A DNA stretch of 64,000 nt from Corynebacterium pollutisoli (GCF_900177745.1 NZ_FXAR01000004.1:124001-188000); one strand, 5' to 3'; positions 53,357 through 62,636 are shown, numbered from the stretch's first letter. The notes: generated by a model not told the origin, from the sequence alone. Made by a program: numbers and translations.

Positions 53357-54494
53357 GCGCCCGCTTGAGGTCGCGCTTGAGGCGCTCCCGCGGCCCGGCC
53401 GGGTAGATCTCCTCGGCCAGGGCCGTCGCCGCTTCCCGACGCCCCGTCGCATCCGCCACGCCCTCCCCGGGCCGGGTCGGCTCCTCCAGCGTGGTCACCG
53501 GCCAGCCGGACCCCACCGAGGAGTGCTTCACCTCGTAGTAGTCGCCGTCGTGGGCGGAGACGGCGATCCCGCGCGCCCCGCGGGCCGCCGCGATGAGATG
53601 CGGGTGGAAGCGGGTGGAGATCCACGTCTGCCCCGCCCGCGCCGGCAGGCCGTGCGCCCACAGTTCGTCGAAGGCGACGAAACGCGCGCCCTCCATGAGT
53701 TCCGGGTCGAGACGGCACATGGCGTCCCACACCAGCCAGTCGCCGCCCGGAATGCACTCGATGAAGGCGAGGTCATCGCCCGTCGTGCTCCACTCGCGCA
53801 GCTGTCGGACGATCCGCTGCGCCAGCTCCTCGACGGGGATGCCCAGCAGGTCCGACTGCGCGGCCACCACCGTGCCACGCAGGCGGGCGTCCTCCGGCCC
53901 GTGGCCGAGGCCGTTGGCGGCCAGGGGATCGGCGGCGGCCAGCCAGGAATCGTCCTGACCGGCCTGCGCCGGCGCGAACTCCAGGGAGGGGGTGTCGCGG
54001 ACGGTGACGGTGTCGAACAGTGACCACCAGTGCTCCAGCTCCCCGGCTATGGCGTGCCCCGGGTGCAGACCCTGGCCGGTGGCCACCCGCCGCGCGCCCT
54101 CCCCGCCGATCGAGGCGGCCGCGGCGATGACCCGGATGTGCTGCGGCCATAGGTCCGTCACCCAACCGCCGCCCAGGACGTGCACCACGTCCGCCGACTT
54201 CGCCAGGTTGAGCCCCGTGATGAGGCGGGGGCTGCGGGTCGGATCGGCGACGGCGGTCGCCACGTCGGCGGCGGTCTCGCACTCGTTGACCAGCCGCCAC
54301 AGCGTGTCGGTGACGGTGAGGTCCGGGTGCATGTTGTGGTGCAGCACGGCGGCGACACCGGGGGAGTGGCAGTCGAGGATGACACGGGCACGGGGGCGTC
54401 GATAAGCGATGTCCCGCAGCCACGCGGAGACGATGAACTCATCGCCGAAGTTAGGGTGCCCTGCGGGGGCGATCAGGTAGATGACGTCCGACAT
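53343..54494 (-). CDS. Polysaccharide pyruvyl transferase family protein
   Basis: 383 residues. Family pattern PNFGDEFIVSAW at the start, VHVLGGGWVTDLWP in the middle and WISTRFHPHLIAAARG with the His/Arg region in the C-terminal half. Family enzymes transfer pyruvyl groups from PEP to sugars; some members have other roles, so activity is uncertain. It is transcribed against manB, within the mannose region. Motif copy 14 reads Ala-Tyr-Arg-Arg with a CGA codon. Confidence 0.8.
   Translation of the reverse strand: MSDVIYLIAPAGHPNFGDEFIVSAWLRDIAYRRPRARVILDCHSPGVAAVLHHNMHPDLTVTDTLWRLVNECETAADVATAVADPTRSPRLITGLNLAKSADVVHVLGGGWVTDLWPQHIRVIAAAASIGGEGARRVATGQGLHPGHAIAGELEHWWSLFDTVTVRDTPSLEFAPAQAGQDDSWLAAADPLAANGLGHGPEDARLRGTVVAAQSDLLGIPVEELAQRIVRQLREWSTTGDDLAFIECIPGGDWLVWDAMCRLDPELMEGARFVAFDELWAHGLPARAGQTWISTRFHPHLIAAARGARGIAVSAHDGDYYEVKHSSVGSGWPVTTLEEPTRPGEGVADATGRREAATALAEEIYPAGPRERLKRDLKRALRRG
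54397..54407 (+). repeat. CGTCGATAAGC motif, copy 14
   Basis: Exact 11-mer inside the pyruvyl transferase-like gene; read Ala-Tyr-Arg-Arg, a frame not used by any other copy. Confidence 0.95.
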
Positions 54495-54537
54495 GCCCCC
54501 CATGGTGGCACACAGGGTGCTCACAGAGCATGGGCAC

Positions 54538-54543
54538 TATCCT
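54538..54543 (+). promoter_or_regulatory. -10 box of leaderless TobH-like gene
   Basis: TATCCT ends seven bases before the ATG at 54551. Confidence 0.6.
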
Positions 54544-54550
54544 GGACCGC

Positions 54551-55555
54551 ATGGATGACAGCTCTCTCGACGCCTACCTCGACGGCTCCACCTACACGCG
54601 GGAGACGGTGAAGTTCTACGACGTCGCCCACGAAGGAGCCCAGGTGAGGGCCATCGCGGGGGTGATCCCCCAGCTCGAGGGGCTGTACCGGCTGCAACCG
54701 CGCAGTCTCGTGGTGGTGGCGACCGACCAGGTGGCCGCGGCCGCCGCCCGCTTCGTCGTCCGCATGCGCTCGCCGTTGCGGGTGCCGGTCGTCGTCACCG
54801 ATGCTCTGCCGTCGTACGTCGGCGCCCTCGACATCGTCATGGTGGTCGGGGACCGGGCCGACGACCCGGAGGCCTCCCAGGGCCTCATCGCCGCCGACCG
54901 ACGCGGTGCCACCACCGTGCTCGTCGGCCCACCCCGCGGCCCTGTCCTCGAGGACGCCCCCTCCGGCACCGTCGTCGTCCCCGCCCTGCCCACCGTGTTC
55001 GGGGCATCGCCCGCGCGCTCGATCATCGCCGTCGGTACCGTGCTCGACCTCCTCGAGGAGGATCCGGGCCTGGTCACGCAGCGCCTCGACGAGGTCGCCG
55101 GTGTCGTCGACGAGGAACTCGAGCAGCTCTCACCCGAGCGGGACGTGGTGGTCAACCCCGGCCGCCAACTGCGCGAATTCGGCGAGCTGGCGCGCGTGCT
55201 GCACACCGGCCGCTCCCGCCACGGTTTCGCCATCGCCGAACTCATGTCCGTCCTCTGGTCCCTCAAGGGCCTGCCCTCCGGCGTGGCCGCGATGGACGAG
55301 CTGGAGATCACGCCGCAGGCCCCGGCCCGGGACCTGTTCCACGACCCACTCCTGGACGGCCCACTTGATTTGGTACCCTTGAGGACTGTTGTCTGGGCAG
55401 AAGATCCGGACGTGGCCGCCACGCTGCCCGACGCCCTCGGCGTCAACTGCGAAACCCCCGGCATCGGGCCGCTGGCCGCTGCCCTGCAGCTGATCACGCG
55501 CGGACTGGCAGCCACCACGTACGACCTGCCCGAAGCACCAACTGAGGACTACTGA
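54551..55555 (+). CDS. TobH-like/SIS-fold protein linked to manA
   Basis: 334 residues, cytosolic. SIS-like alternation (VVVATDQVAAAAARFVVRM, IVMVVGDRADD) recalls sugar isomerase domains, and the C-terminal part resembles phosphoglucose/phosphomannose isomerase ends. The position between manB and manA is kept in mycobacteria (Rv3256c). Function unproven. Its stop touches the manA start with no gap. Confidence 0.8.
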   Translation: MDDSSLDAYLDGSTYTRETVKFYDVAHEGAQVRAIAGVIPQLEGLYRLQPRSLVVVATDQVAAAAARFVVRMRSPLRVPVVVTDALPSYVGALDIVMVVGDRADDPEASQGLIAADRRGATTVLVGPPRGPVLEDAPSGTVVVPALPTVFGASPARSIIAVGTVLDLLEEDPGLVTQRLDEVAGVVDEELEQLSPERDVVVNPGRQLREFGELARVLHTGRSRHGFAIAELMSVLWSLKGLPSGVAAMDELEITPQAPARDLFHDPLLDGPLDLVPLRTVVWAEDPDVAATLPDALGVNCETPGIGPLAAALQLITRGLAATTYDLPEAPTEDY

Positions 55556-56716
55556 ATGCAGAAACTCACCGGCACTCCCCGGAGTTACCCCTGGGGTTCC
55601 CGAACGCTCATCCCCGAGCTGTGTGGAGAGCCGACCCCGTCCTCCCACCCGGAGGCCGAGGTGTGGTTCGGTGCCCATCCGGTCGGTTCCTCGCTTATCG
55701 ACGACCGCCCCCTCACCGACATCATCGCCGAGGACCCCACCGCGGCCCTCGGCGAGCGCGTCCGCACCGAGTTCGGCGACGGACTGCCCTTCCTGCTCAA
55801 GCTGCTCGGGGCCGCCGAGCCGCTCTCCCTGCAGGCCCACCCCTCGGCCGAGCAGGCCCGCGAAGGCTACGAGCGGGAGAACGCCCAGCGCATTCCCCTT
55901 AACGCCCCCAACCGCAACTACCCGGACCCCTCCCACAAGCCGGAACTCATCGTCGCGCTCACCGACTTCTACGCCATGGTGGGCTTCCGCCCCCTGGACC
56001 AGACCCGCGAGCTCTTCGCCGCGCTGCACTGCCCGGAACTCGACCGCTATCTGACGATCCTCGACCCCCGCTCCGAGGAGGACAGCCTCCGCGGCCTGTT
56101 CACCACGTGGATCACCATCCCGTCAGCCGCCCGGACCGCGCTCATCGACGCCGTCGTCGACGCCGCCCGCTCCGAGCTCGACCGCGGCGACTGGATCTCC
56201 GACGTCCTGCGCACCGTCCTCGAACTGCAGGACCGCTACCCCGGCGACATCGGTGTGCTCGGCGCGCTGCTGCTCAACCACCTGGTGCTCGCGCCGGGCG
56301 AGGCGCTCTACCTCGACGCCGGCCACCTGCACGCCTACGTCTACGGGCTGGGCGTCGAGGTCATGGCCAACTCCGACAACGTCCTCCGCGGCGGCCTGAC
56401 CTCCAAGTACGTCGACGTGCCCGAACTGGTGCGCATCCTGCGTTTCAACTCCGTCAGCGACCCGGTGGTCACCTGCGTCGACGGCGAGTACGAGGTGCCG
56501 GCCCGCGAGTTCCGCCTCCACAGCTGGGACCTCGCGCCCGCCGAGGCGTTCACCTTCTCCCACGACGGTCCCGCCATCGCCCTGTGCACCGCCGGTGAGG
56601 TGCAGCTGGGCAACCTCGGGCTGCGCCCCGGCGAAGCGGCCTGGATCCCGGCGTCCGACCCCACCTGGGAGGTCTCGTCCACCGAGGGTGGGCAGCTGTT
56701 CATCGCCTGTACCTGA
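55556..56716 (+). CDS. manA: Mannose-6-phosphate isomerase, class I
   Basis: 386 residues. Zinc ligands in SLQAHPS (Gln93, His95), SHKPE (Glu130) and a later His in DAGHLHAYVYG; the YPWGS start is typical. Converts fructose-6- to mannose-6-phosphate, the entry to GDP-mannose for lipomannan, lipoarabinomannan and glycoproteins. Motif copy 15 reads Leu-Ile-Asp (47-49). Confidence 0.96.
   Translation: MQKLTGTPRSYPWGSRTLIPELCGEPTPSSHPEAEVWFGAHPVGSSLIDDRPLTDIIAEDPTAALGERVRTEFGDGLPFLLKLLGAAEPLSLQAHPSAEQAREGYERENAQRIPLNAPNRNYPDPSHKPELIVALTDFYAMVGFRPLDQTRELFAALHCPELDRYLTILDPRSEEDSLRGLFTTWITIPSAARTALIDAVVDAARSELDRGDWISDVLRTVLELQDRYPGDIGVLGALLLNHLVLAPGEALYLDAGHLHAYVYGLGVEVMANSDNVLRGGLTSKYVDVPELVRILRFNSVSDPVVTCVDGEYEVPAREFRLHSWDLAPAEAFTFSHDGPAIALCTAGEVQLGNLGLRPGEAAWIPASDPTWEVSSTEGGQLFIACT
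55693..55703 (-). repeat. CGTCGATAAGC motif, copy 15
   Basis: Exact 11-mer inside manA; read Leu-Ile-Asp with a CTT codon. Confidence 0.95.
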
Positions 56717-56728
56717 GGGGCGGCAAAA

Positions 56729-56778
56729 TAAACCGCGAAGCCTCTTTTGCAGCGACGGAAAGGAGGCTTCGCGGTTTA
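56729..56778. terminator. Bidirectional terminator
   Basis: Sixteen-base perfect stem (TAAACCGCGAAGCCTC with 56763-56778), extended by GCGGCA/TGCCGC outside. Lies between convergent manA and the repeat protein gene. Confidence 0.85.
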
Positions 56779-56788
56779 CTCTGCCGCT

Positions 56789-57586
56789 CTAGGAGCTGAA
56801 CGGGAACCACCGGGCCGGGTTCCACCAATCGGAGCGGTCCTGGGCGACCGTGGCCTGCTGCACCTCCGGCTGCTGGACCGGCGGGGCGTCCTCGGTGGGC
56901 CCGGTGTTCTCGGTGGGCTCGGTCTGTCCACCGGTCTCGGTCGGTTCCGCGGGGACCGACGGCTCAGGCTCGGCCGGTTCGGTCGGCTCCGGGGTGATTG
57001 TCGCCGCGCCCGGGTTGTCCGGGTCCTCGCCGTCGGGAGCACCCGGGGTGAGGGTCTCGCCGGGCTCAGTCGGCCCAGTCGGCCCAGTCGGCTCCGTCGG
57101 CCCAGTCGGCTCCGTCGGCTCCGTCGGCCCAATCGGCTCCGTCGGCCCAGTCGGCCCAGTCGGCCCAGTCGGCACGGTGGGCTCCGTCGGCACGGTGGGC
57201 TCCGCGGGCGCCGGGTCAGCGGTGGTGGTGGGGCGGACGTTCTCCGGGCGGTACACGGTCGTCGGGGCGATGGAGCTGGGCACGGCCTGGACGATGGCGT
57301 GGGGCGCGAGGAAGGGGTCGTCGGCAAGCGGGGGTGTGGGGGCCTGCGCGGCGGCCTCGGTGGTCATTTCGGGATCGTCCGAGGGGGTGGTGACCTGCGG
57401 AAATTCCGTCTGCTCCGAAATTGTGGCTACCTCAGGGGTCTGCGTGGCAATATCAGAGGCGGAAGGGGTCGTGGGCGTGCTGGCCTGCCACACTCCGTAT
57501 CCGACAGCGGCGGCGGCGAGCAGGCCGGCGACGATGAAGAGGTAGACGCGACGCGTTTCTGCTTTCACCTTGCCCAGTCCTTCCAA
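56789..57586 (-). CDS. Membrane-anchored Pro-Thr-Glu repeat protein
   Basis: 265 residues. One membrane segment near residues 14-33 (VYLFIVAGLLAAAAVGYGVW), then a disordered outside region with about 25 Pro-Thr-x tripeptides (PTE, PTG, PTV, PTEP) around residues 130-175 and a Trp-rich end RSDWWNPARWFPF. The repeats could span the wall or carry O-glycans. The DNA is a nine-base minisatellite. Function unknown. The start could also be a GTG six codons later. Confidence 0.75.
   Translation of the reverse strand: MEGLGKVKAETRRVYLFIVAGLLAAAAVGYGVWQASTPTTPSASDIATQTPEVATISEQTEFPQVTTPSDDPEMTTEAAAQAPTPPLADDPFLAPHAIVQAVPSSIAPTTVYRPENVRPTTTADPAPAEPTVPTEPTVPTGPTGPTGPTEPIGPTEPTEPTGPTEPTGPTGPTEPGETLTPGAPDGEDPDNPGAATITPEPTEPAEPEPSVPAEPTETGGQTEPTENTGPTEDAPPVQQPEVQQATVAQDRSDWWNPARWFPFSS
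57065..57204. repeat. Nine-base minisatellite inside the Pro-Thr repeat gene
   Basis: About 15 copies of the unit CAGTCGGCC or CCGTCGGCT with small changes. It encodes (Pro-Thr-Glu/Gly/Val)n on the minus strand and should vary in copy number between strains. Confidence 0.85.
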
Positions 57587-57707
57587 GACTCATCGATAAC
57601 AACTCGGTAACAACATAGCAGACGAATAAGTAGGACACGACTAGTTTTGCGGACCTCATGTCCACCAAAGGGGACACCGCACCCGTATCAGAGAGGAAAA
57701 TAACACC

Positions 57708-58061
57708 ATGAGCACCTGGGATGTCGCCATCTTCAATGAGGACGACAACATCGACTTCCTCGATGAGCTCAACGATCTCGACGAGGACGACGTGGTGGAG
57801 GCCGTGCGTGACGCCTGCCTGCTCGTTCTCAAGCAGCCCAACGTCTCCGAGGTGGAGCGCCTCAACGGCCTGGCCGCGGCCACCATCGCCGCGATCTGGG
57901 CCGGCGCGCCGTTCTCCGCCGGCGACGTGGCGGACAGCCACCCGTTCATCCGCGAACTCATCGGCTCCGGTGACGAGGCACTCAACGAGGCCGCCGCCGA
58001 GCTGCTCGAGTCGGTCGAGGCGGACGAGGACGTCGACGCCTTCACCGAGGCACTGTCCTAG
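57708..58061 (+). CDS. DUF4259 family protein
   Basis: 117 residues, very acidic. Family start STWDVAIFNEDDNIDFLDEL and the repeated helical pattern with SHPFIRELIGSGDEALNEA. Role unknown; DUF4259 proteins may be immunity-like or stress proteins. It stands directly before tmk (adjacent stop and start), where most relatives have sahH. Ribosome site GAGAGGA precedes the ATG by 12 bases. Confidence 0.85.
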   Translation: MSTWDVAIFNEDDNIDFLDELNDLDEDDVVEAVRDACLLVLKQPNVSEVERLNGLAAATIAAIWAGAPFSAGDVADSHPFIRELIGSGDEALNEAAAELLESVEADEDVDAFTEALS

Positions 58062-58673
58062 ATGATCATCGCCATCGAGGGGATTGACGGAGCCGGTAAG
58101 AACACCCTGGTCCGCGCCATCCGGGAGCGGGTCGACGCCGACGTCCTGGCGTTCCCGCGTTACGACGTCTCCGCACCCGCCCAGCTGGTGCAGGAGGCCC
58201 TGCACGGCCGGATGGGCGATCTCACCGACTCGGCCTACGCCATGGCCACCCTGTTCGCCCTGGACCGCCACGGTGCCCGCGGGCAGCTCGAGCCGTACCT
58301 CGACTCCGACCGCATCATCCTGCTCGACCGTTACGTCGCCTCCAACGCTGCCTATTCCGCGGCCCGCCTGCGCGACGACGCCGTCATGGACTGGGTCCAC
58401 GATCTCGAGTTCGGCCGTCTCGGACTTCCACGCCCTGACCTGCAGGTGCTGCTGGCCACGGAACCGGACACGGCGTCGCAACGGGCGCAGTCCCGCGAAC
58501 AGTCGGACGCGTCCCGGGAGCGTGACCGCTACGAACGCGACGCGGGTCTGCAGCAGCGGACCTATGATGCGTATCTGAGGCTGGCCGGGCAGGGCTGGGC
58601 GGGTCGCTGGCTAGTGACCACTGACTCGGACGTAATATTGCAAGAGATCGCGAACATTACTCAAGGACTGTGA
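58062..58673 (+). CDS. tmk: Thymidylate kinase
   Basis: Phosphorylates dTMP to dTDP. 203 residues. P-loop GIDGAGKNT (7-15), where Asn replaces the usual Ser/Thr, also seen as Arg in the mycobacterial enzyme; DRY in LLDRYVASNAAYSAA and a lid region rich in Arg. It starts directly at the DUF4259 stop. Seven bases before mtrA, as in other Actinobacteria. Confidence 0.95.
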   Translation: MIIAIEGIDGAGKNTLVRAIRERVDADVLAFPRYDVSAPAQLVQEALHGRMGDLTDSAYAMATLFALDRHGARGQLEPYLDSDRIILLDRYVASNAAYSAARLRDDAVMDWVHDLEFGRLGLPRPDLQVLLATEPDTASQRAQSREQSDASRERDRYERDAGLQQRTYDAYLRLAGQGWAGRWLVTTDSDVILQEIANITQGL

Positions 58674-58679
58674 TTTTCC

Positions 58680-59360
58680 ATGGCGCCCAAGATTCTGGTT
58701 GTCGACGACGATCCGTCGATCTCCGACATGCTCACCCTGGTCCTGGAGACCGAGGGGTTTGATCCTGTCCCGGTCATGGACGGCAACGAGGCGGTGCCCG
58801 CTTTCCGCGAGCACCAGCCCGACCTCATCCTCCTGGACCTCATGCTCCCGGGCATGAACGGCGTGGACATCTGCCGCGCCATCCGCCAGGAGTCGAGCGT
58901 GCCGATCGTCATGCTCACCGCCAAGACCGACACCGTCGACGTGGTGCTCGGCCTGGAGACGGGCGCCGACGACTACATCACCAAGCCCTTCAAGCCGAAG
59001 GAGCTCATCGCCCGCATCCGGGCGCGCCTGCGCCGCACCGACTCCGAGCCCACCGAGATCCTCGAGGTCGGCGACCTGACCATTGACGTCCCGGAGCACA
59101 CCGTCAAGCGCGGCAACGAGGAGATCTCGCTGACCCCGCTGGAGTTCGACCTGCTCCTGGAGATGGCCCGCAAGCCGCGCCAGGTGCACACCCGCGAGGA
59201 GCTGCTGGAGAACGTGTGGGGTTACCGCCACGCGTCCGACACCCGCCTGGTCAACGTCCACGTGCAGCGTCTGCGCGCCAAGATCGAGAAGGATCCCGAG
59301 AACCCGCAGATCGTGCTCACGGTGCGGGGCGTGGGATACAAGACCGGTCTGGCGGAATAG
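58680..59360 (+). CDS. mtrA: Response regulator MtrA
   Basis: OmpR-type regulator, 226 residues: receiver domain (phospho-Asp53 in LLDLMLPG, Asp10/Asp11, Lys in TKPFKP) and winged helix (about 130-226). Controls wall-remodelling, osmoprotection and replication-linked genes together with MtrB. Partner mtrB follows; the pair and lpqB form one operon. Confidence 0.97.
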   Translation: MAPKILVVDDDPSISDMLTLVLETEGFDPVPVMDGNEAVPAFREHQPDLILLDLMLPGMNGVDICRAIRQESSVPIVMLTAKTDTVDVVLGLETGADDYITKPFKPKELIARIRARLRRTDSEPTEILEVGDLTIDVPEHTVKRGNEEISLTPLEFDLLLEMARKPRQVHTREELLENVWGYRHASDTRLVNVHVQRLRAKIEKDPENPQIVLTVRGVGYKTGLAE

Positions 59361-59372
59361 GGGAGAGCGCCC

Positions 59373-60932
59373 ATACTTTCGACGATCGCCGCCTACTTCA
59401 ACCGAGCGTATGACCGCGTCAGCGAGATGTGGCGGACCTCGCTCCAGGTCCGGGTCATCGGCTCGATCTTCGTCGCGTCCGCGGTCGTCATGTTCATCCT
59501 CGGGATGGCGCTCATCTCGGTGGTGACGTCGCGTCTCGTCGACGCGAAGTACGACATCGCCAACTCGGAGATCGACCGTGTCCGCGCGGCCGTGGAGCAG
59601 CAGATCGACGCCACGTCAGCGACCTCGACCCTGCAGGTGCGGCTCAACTCGGCGCGTGCCTCGCTGACGCAGCGCGCGGACCAGACCGGTGCGTCGGCGG
59701 TGTACGAGCCGGTGCTCGTCGTCACGCAGCAGGACGGCACCACGGTGACCTCCCCGGAGGGCTACCGCATCCCGGAGAAGCTGCGTCGTTTCGTCTCGGA
59801 GGACCAGGTGTCCTACCAGTTCGCCACCATCGACCGGGCGGACGGTTCGGCGTACAACGCCATGGTCATCGGCACCCCGACGGATTCGGACATCCCGGAC
59901 CTGCAGGTGTACCTGGTCATGTCGATGGAGTCGGACGAGTCGACCCTGGCGCTGCTGCGGGGCCTGTTGTCCGCCGCCGGCGTGGTGGTGGTCGTGCTGC
60001 TGGTGGGCATCGCCTGGCTGGCGACGCAGCAGGTCACCGCGCCCGTGCGTTCCGCCTCCCGCATCGCGCAGCGCCTGGCTGCCGGCCACCTGCGGGAGCG
60101 CATGATCGTCGACGGCGAGGACGAGATGGCGCGCCTGGCGCTGTCCTTCAACGACATGGCTGAGAAGCTGTCCAAGCAGATCCACCAGCTCGAGGAGTAC
60201 GGCAATCTGCAGCGCCAGTTCACCTCGGACGTCTCGCACGAGCTGCGCACCCCGCTGACGACGGTGCGCATGGCGGCGGACATGATCGCCTCCGATCCGG
60301 ACAGCCTCGAGCCGCACACGCGCCGCGCCTCCGAGCTGATGATCCGCGAGCTCGACCGTTTCGAGGAGCTGCTGGCGGATCTGCTCGAGATCTCGCGTCA
60401 CGACGCCGGCGTCGCCGACCTCTCCGAGGCGCGTATCGACGTCCGCTCGTGCATCACCTCCGCCTGGGAGCAGACCCGCCACATCGCCGAGAAGCTCGAC
60501 GTCGACGTCCGCTTCGACACCCCGGAGGAGCCGGTCATGATCACCGGCGACTCCCGCCGCATCGAGCGCGTCCTGCGCAACCTCATCGCCAACGCCATCG
60601 ACCACTCGGAGGGCAACCCCGTCGAGGTGGCCCTCGCCACCAACGACGACGCCGTCGCCATCACGGTCACCGATCACGGTGTGGGCCTCAAGCCGGGCCA
60701 GGAGGAGCTGGTGTTCAACCGCTTCTGGCGGGCCGACGCCTCCCGCCGCCGTCACTCCGGCGGCACCGGCCTGGGCCTGGCCATCGCCCGCGAGGACGTG
60801 GTCCTTCACGGCGGTCAGCTCGACGCGTCCGGCACCGTCGGCGTCGGTTCCCAGTTCCGCATGGTCCTGCCGCGCGAACCCCGCCAGCCGGTCACGAACA
60901 GCCCCCTGGAACTGGAGGCTCCGACCTCATGA
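59373..60932 (+). CDS. mtrB: Sensor histidine kinase MtrB
   Basis: About 519 residues if begun at the ATA at 59373, or 501 from the ATG at 59427. Two membrane segments (about 15-37 and 180-205 from the ATG), a sensor loop between them, HAMP, H-box VSHELRTPLT (His271 from the ATG), N-box LRNLIANAIDHSEG and ATP lid GTGLGLAIA. Codons between 59373 and 59427 look coding (AAYFNRAYDRVSEMWR) and no ATG, GTG or TTG exists among them, while the ribosome site GGGGAGA lies just before the ATA. The start is therefore open. Its stop overlaps the lpqB start. Confidence 0.9.
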   Translation: MLSTIAAYFNRAYDRVSEMWRTSLQVRVIGSIFVASAVVMFILGMALISVVTSRLVDAKYDIANSEIDRVRAAVEQQIDATSATSTLQVRLNSARASLTQRADQTGASAVYEPVLVVTQQDGTTVTSPEGYRIPEKLRRFVSEDQVSYQFATIDRADGSAYNAMVIGTPTDSDIPDLQVYLVMSMESDESTLALLRGLLSAAGVVVVVLLVGIAWLATQQVTAPVRSASRIAQRLAAGHLRERMIVDGEDEMARLALSFNDMAEKLSKQIHQLEEYGNLQRQFTSDVSHELRTPLTTVRMAADMIASDPDSLEPHTRRASELMIRELDRFEELLADLLEISRHDAGVADLSEARIDVRSCITSAWEQTRHIAEKLDVDVRFDTPEEPVMITGDSRRIERVLRNLIANAIDHSEGNPVEVALATNDDAVAITVTDHGVGLKPGQEELVFNRFWRADASRRRHSGGTGLGLAIAREDVVLHGGQLDASGTVGVGSQFRMVLPREPRQPVTNSPLELEAPTS

Positions 60933-62635
60933 CACGCTTCCCCCGACTCCGCGCCCTCGCGGCCGTCGCCGCCTCCGCGGCCCTCGTCACCGGCTGCACG
61001 ACCCTGCCCAATAACACCGAGCCGCAGGCCATCCGCTCCTTCGAGCCGCAGATCGAGGAGGACTCGGACCTGGGCCCGCAGCCCGGCCGGGAGCCCGACC
61101 TGCTGCTGCGCGACTTCTACACCGCCAGCGCGCACCCGACCCAGGACTATCAGGTGGCCCGGTCCTATCTGGCGAAGGACACCGCCCAGCAGTGGGACCC
61201 GCACGAGTCGATCCTGGTGGTCAACCGCATCGACCTCGTCACCGCCGCCGGGTCGACCAGTGAGCAGCGCACGTTCAACGTCCGTGGTGCCGTGGTCGGC
61301 CGGATCGCCGCCGGTGGTGCCTACGAGCCGGAGCACGGGGTGTACGAGGCCACGATCGAGATGGTCCGCACCAACGGGGAGTGGCGCATCGAGTCCCTAC
61401 CCTCCGGCGTGGTGCTCGAGCGCACCGAGCTGCGCAACCAGTTCCAGCCGCAGCGCCTGTTCTTCTTCGACCCCACCGGCCAGGTGCTCGTCTCGGACCG
61501 GCGGTGGATCTACTCCGGTCACCAGTCCCTCGACAGTGCCCTGGTGACCCTCCTCGTCGAGGGACCCTCGCCCTCCCTGGAGCCGGGCGTGCGGGACGTG
61601 CTGCCGCGGGAGGCGACGTTCGCGGGCGTGGTCGACGGTGCCTACCACTTCACCGGTTTCGCGGACGCGGACTCCGATGCCCGGCTGCTCTTCGCCGCCC
61701 AGCTGGTGTGGACGCTGGCGGTGGCGAACGTGCCCGAGCCCTACTCCGTCGTCGTCGACGGCGAGGCCCTGGCCCCGGGGTACGAGACCCTGAGCACCGA
61801 CGACGTCGCCGAGTTCAATCCGCGGGTCAACGCGACCGCGCCGGTGCCGCTCTACGCGCTCACCGACGGCGTGGTCAGCCGTGTCGCCTCCAACCAGGTC
61901 ACCGCGGTGGAGGGGGAGCTGGGGCAGATCGGCGGCATCGAGTCCGTCGACATCTCCGGCGAGGGCAACGCCGCCGTCGTCCGCCGGGAGGGGGACGAGT
62001 CGGTCCTGCTCACCGGGCTCGTCGACGGCGACCTCACCGAGGTCCTGCGCGCCGATACCATCTCCCGCCCCACCTTCGAGGTCGACGCCAACAACCAGTG
62101 GGTCGTCGTCGACGGGGAGCGGATCATCCGCGTCGTGCAGTCCGGCCCGACGGGCGAGGTCAGCGAGGCGGAGGTCGGCACGGAGGGGCTCACCGCGCAG
62201 GGCGAGATCTCGGTCATCCGCCTGTCGAAATCGGGTGCCCGCGTCGCGATGATCATCGACGGCCGCGTCCACGTCGGCGTCGTCGAGCGGCCCGGGCCGG
62301 CCGAGCGGCGGATCGTCAACATCCGTGAACTCGCGCCGCAGCTCGGAGGTACCGCCCTGTCGCTCGACTGGCAGCCCGACGGCTCCCTCCTCGTCGGCAC
62401 ATCCACCCCGGAGACCCCGGTGTGGCGCGTCGAGCAGGACGGCTCCGCGGCAACATCCCTGCCCTCGGGCAACATCACCGCCCCCGTCGTGGCGGTGGCG
62501 GCGACCCCGTCCATGCTCTACCTCACGGACGCGCAGGCCACCCTCCAGCTGCCCACCACCGGCGGCGACAGCGTCTTCTGGCGCGAGGTGTCCGGGCTGC
62601 AGGGCCAGCGCGCGGCTCCGGTGGCCGCCAACTGA
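60929..62635 (+). CDS. lpqB: MtrAB-associated lipoprotein LpqB
   Basis: 568 residues. Signal peptide with lipobox VTGC (Cys23), GerMN-type domain (about 170-290) and a C-terminal beta-propeller-like region. Known to touch the outer domain of MtrB and change its signalling. The ATG overlaps the mtrB stop (ATGA). Confidence 0.95.
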   Translation: MTRFPRLRALAAVAASAALVTGCTTLPNNTEPQAIRSFEPQIEEDSDLGPQPGREPDLLLRDFYTASAHPTQDYQVARSYLAKDTAQQWDPHESILVVNRIDLVTAAGSTSEQRTFNVRGAVVGRIAAGGAYEPEHGVYEATIEMVRTNGEWRIESLPSGVVLERTELRNQFQPQRLFFFDPTGQVLVSDRRWIYSGHQSLDSALVTLLVEGPSPSLEPGVRDVLPREATFAGVVDGAYHFTGFADADSDARLLFAAQLVWTLAVANVPEPYSVVVDGEALAPGYETLSTDDVAEFNPRVNATAPVPLYALTDGVVSRVASNQVTAVEGELGQIGGIESVDISGEGNAAVVRREGDESVLLTGLVDGDLTEVLRADTISRPTFEVDANNQWVVVDGERIIRVVQSGPTGEVSEAEVGTEGLTAQGEISVIRLSKSGARVAMIIDGRVHVGVVERPGPAERRIVNIRELAPQLGGTALSLDWQPDGSLLVGTSTPETPVWRVEQDGSAATSLPSGNITAPVVAVAATPSMLYLTDAQATLQLPTTGGDSVFWREVSGLQGQRAAPVAAN

Positions 62636-62636
62636 C

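Noticed and set aside
57065..57204. Direct repeats that might be a CRISPR array
   Set aside because: Units are nine bases long and contiguous without spacers, and keep a Pro-Thr-x reading frame.
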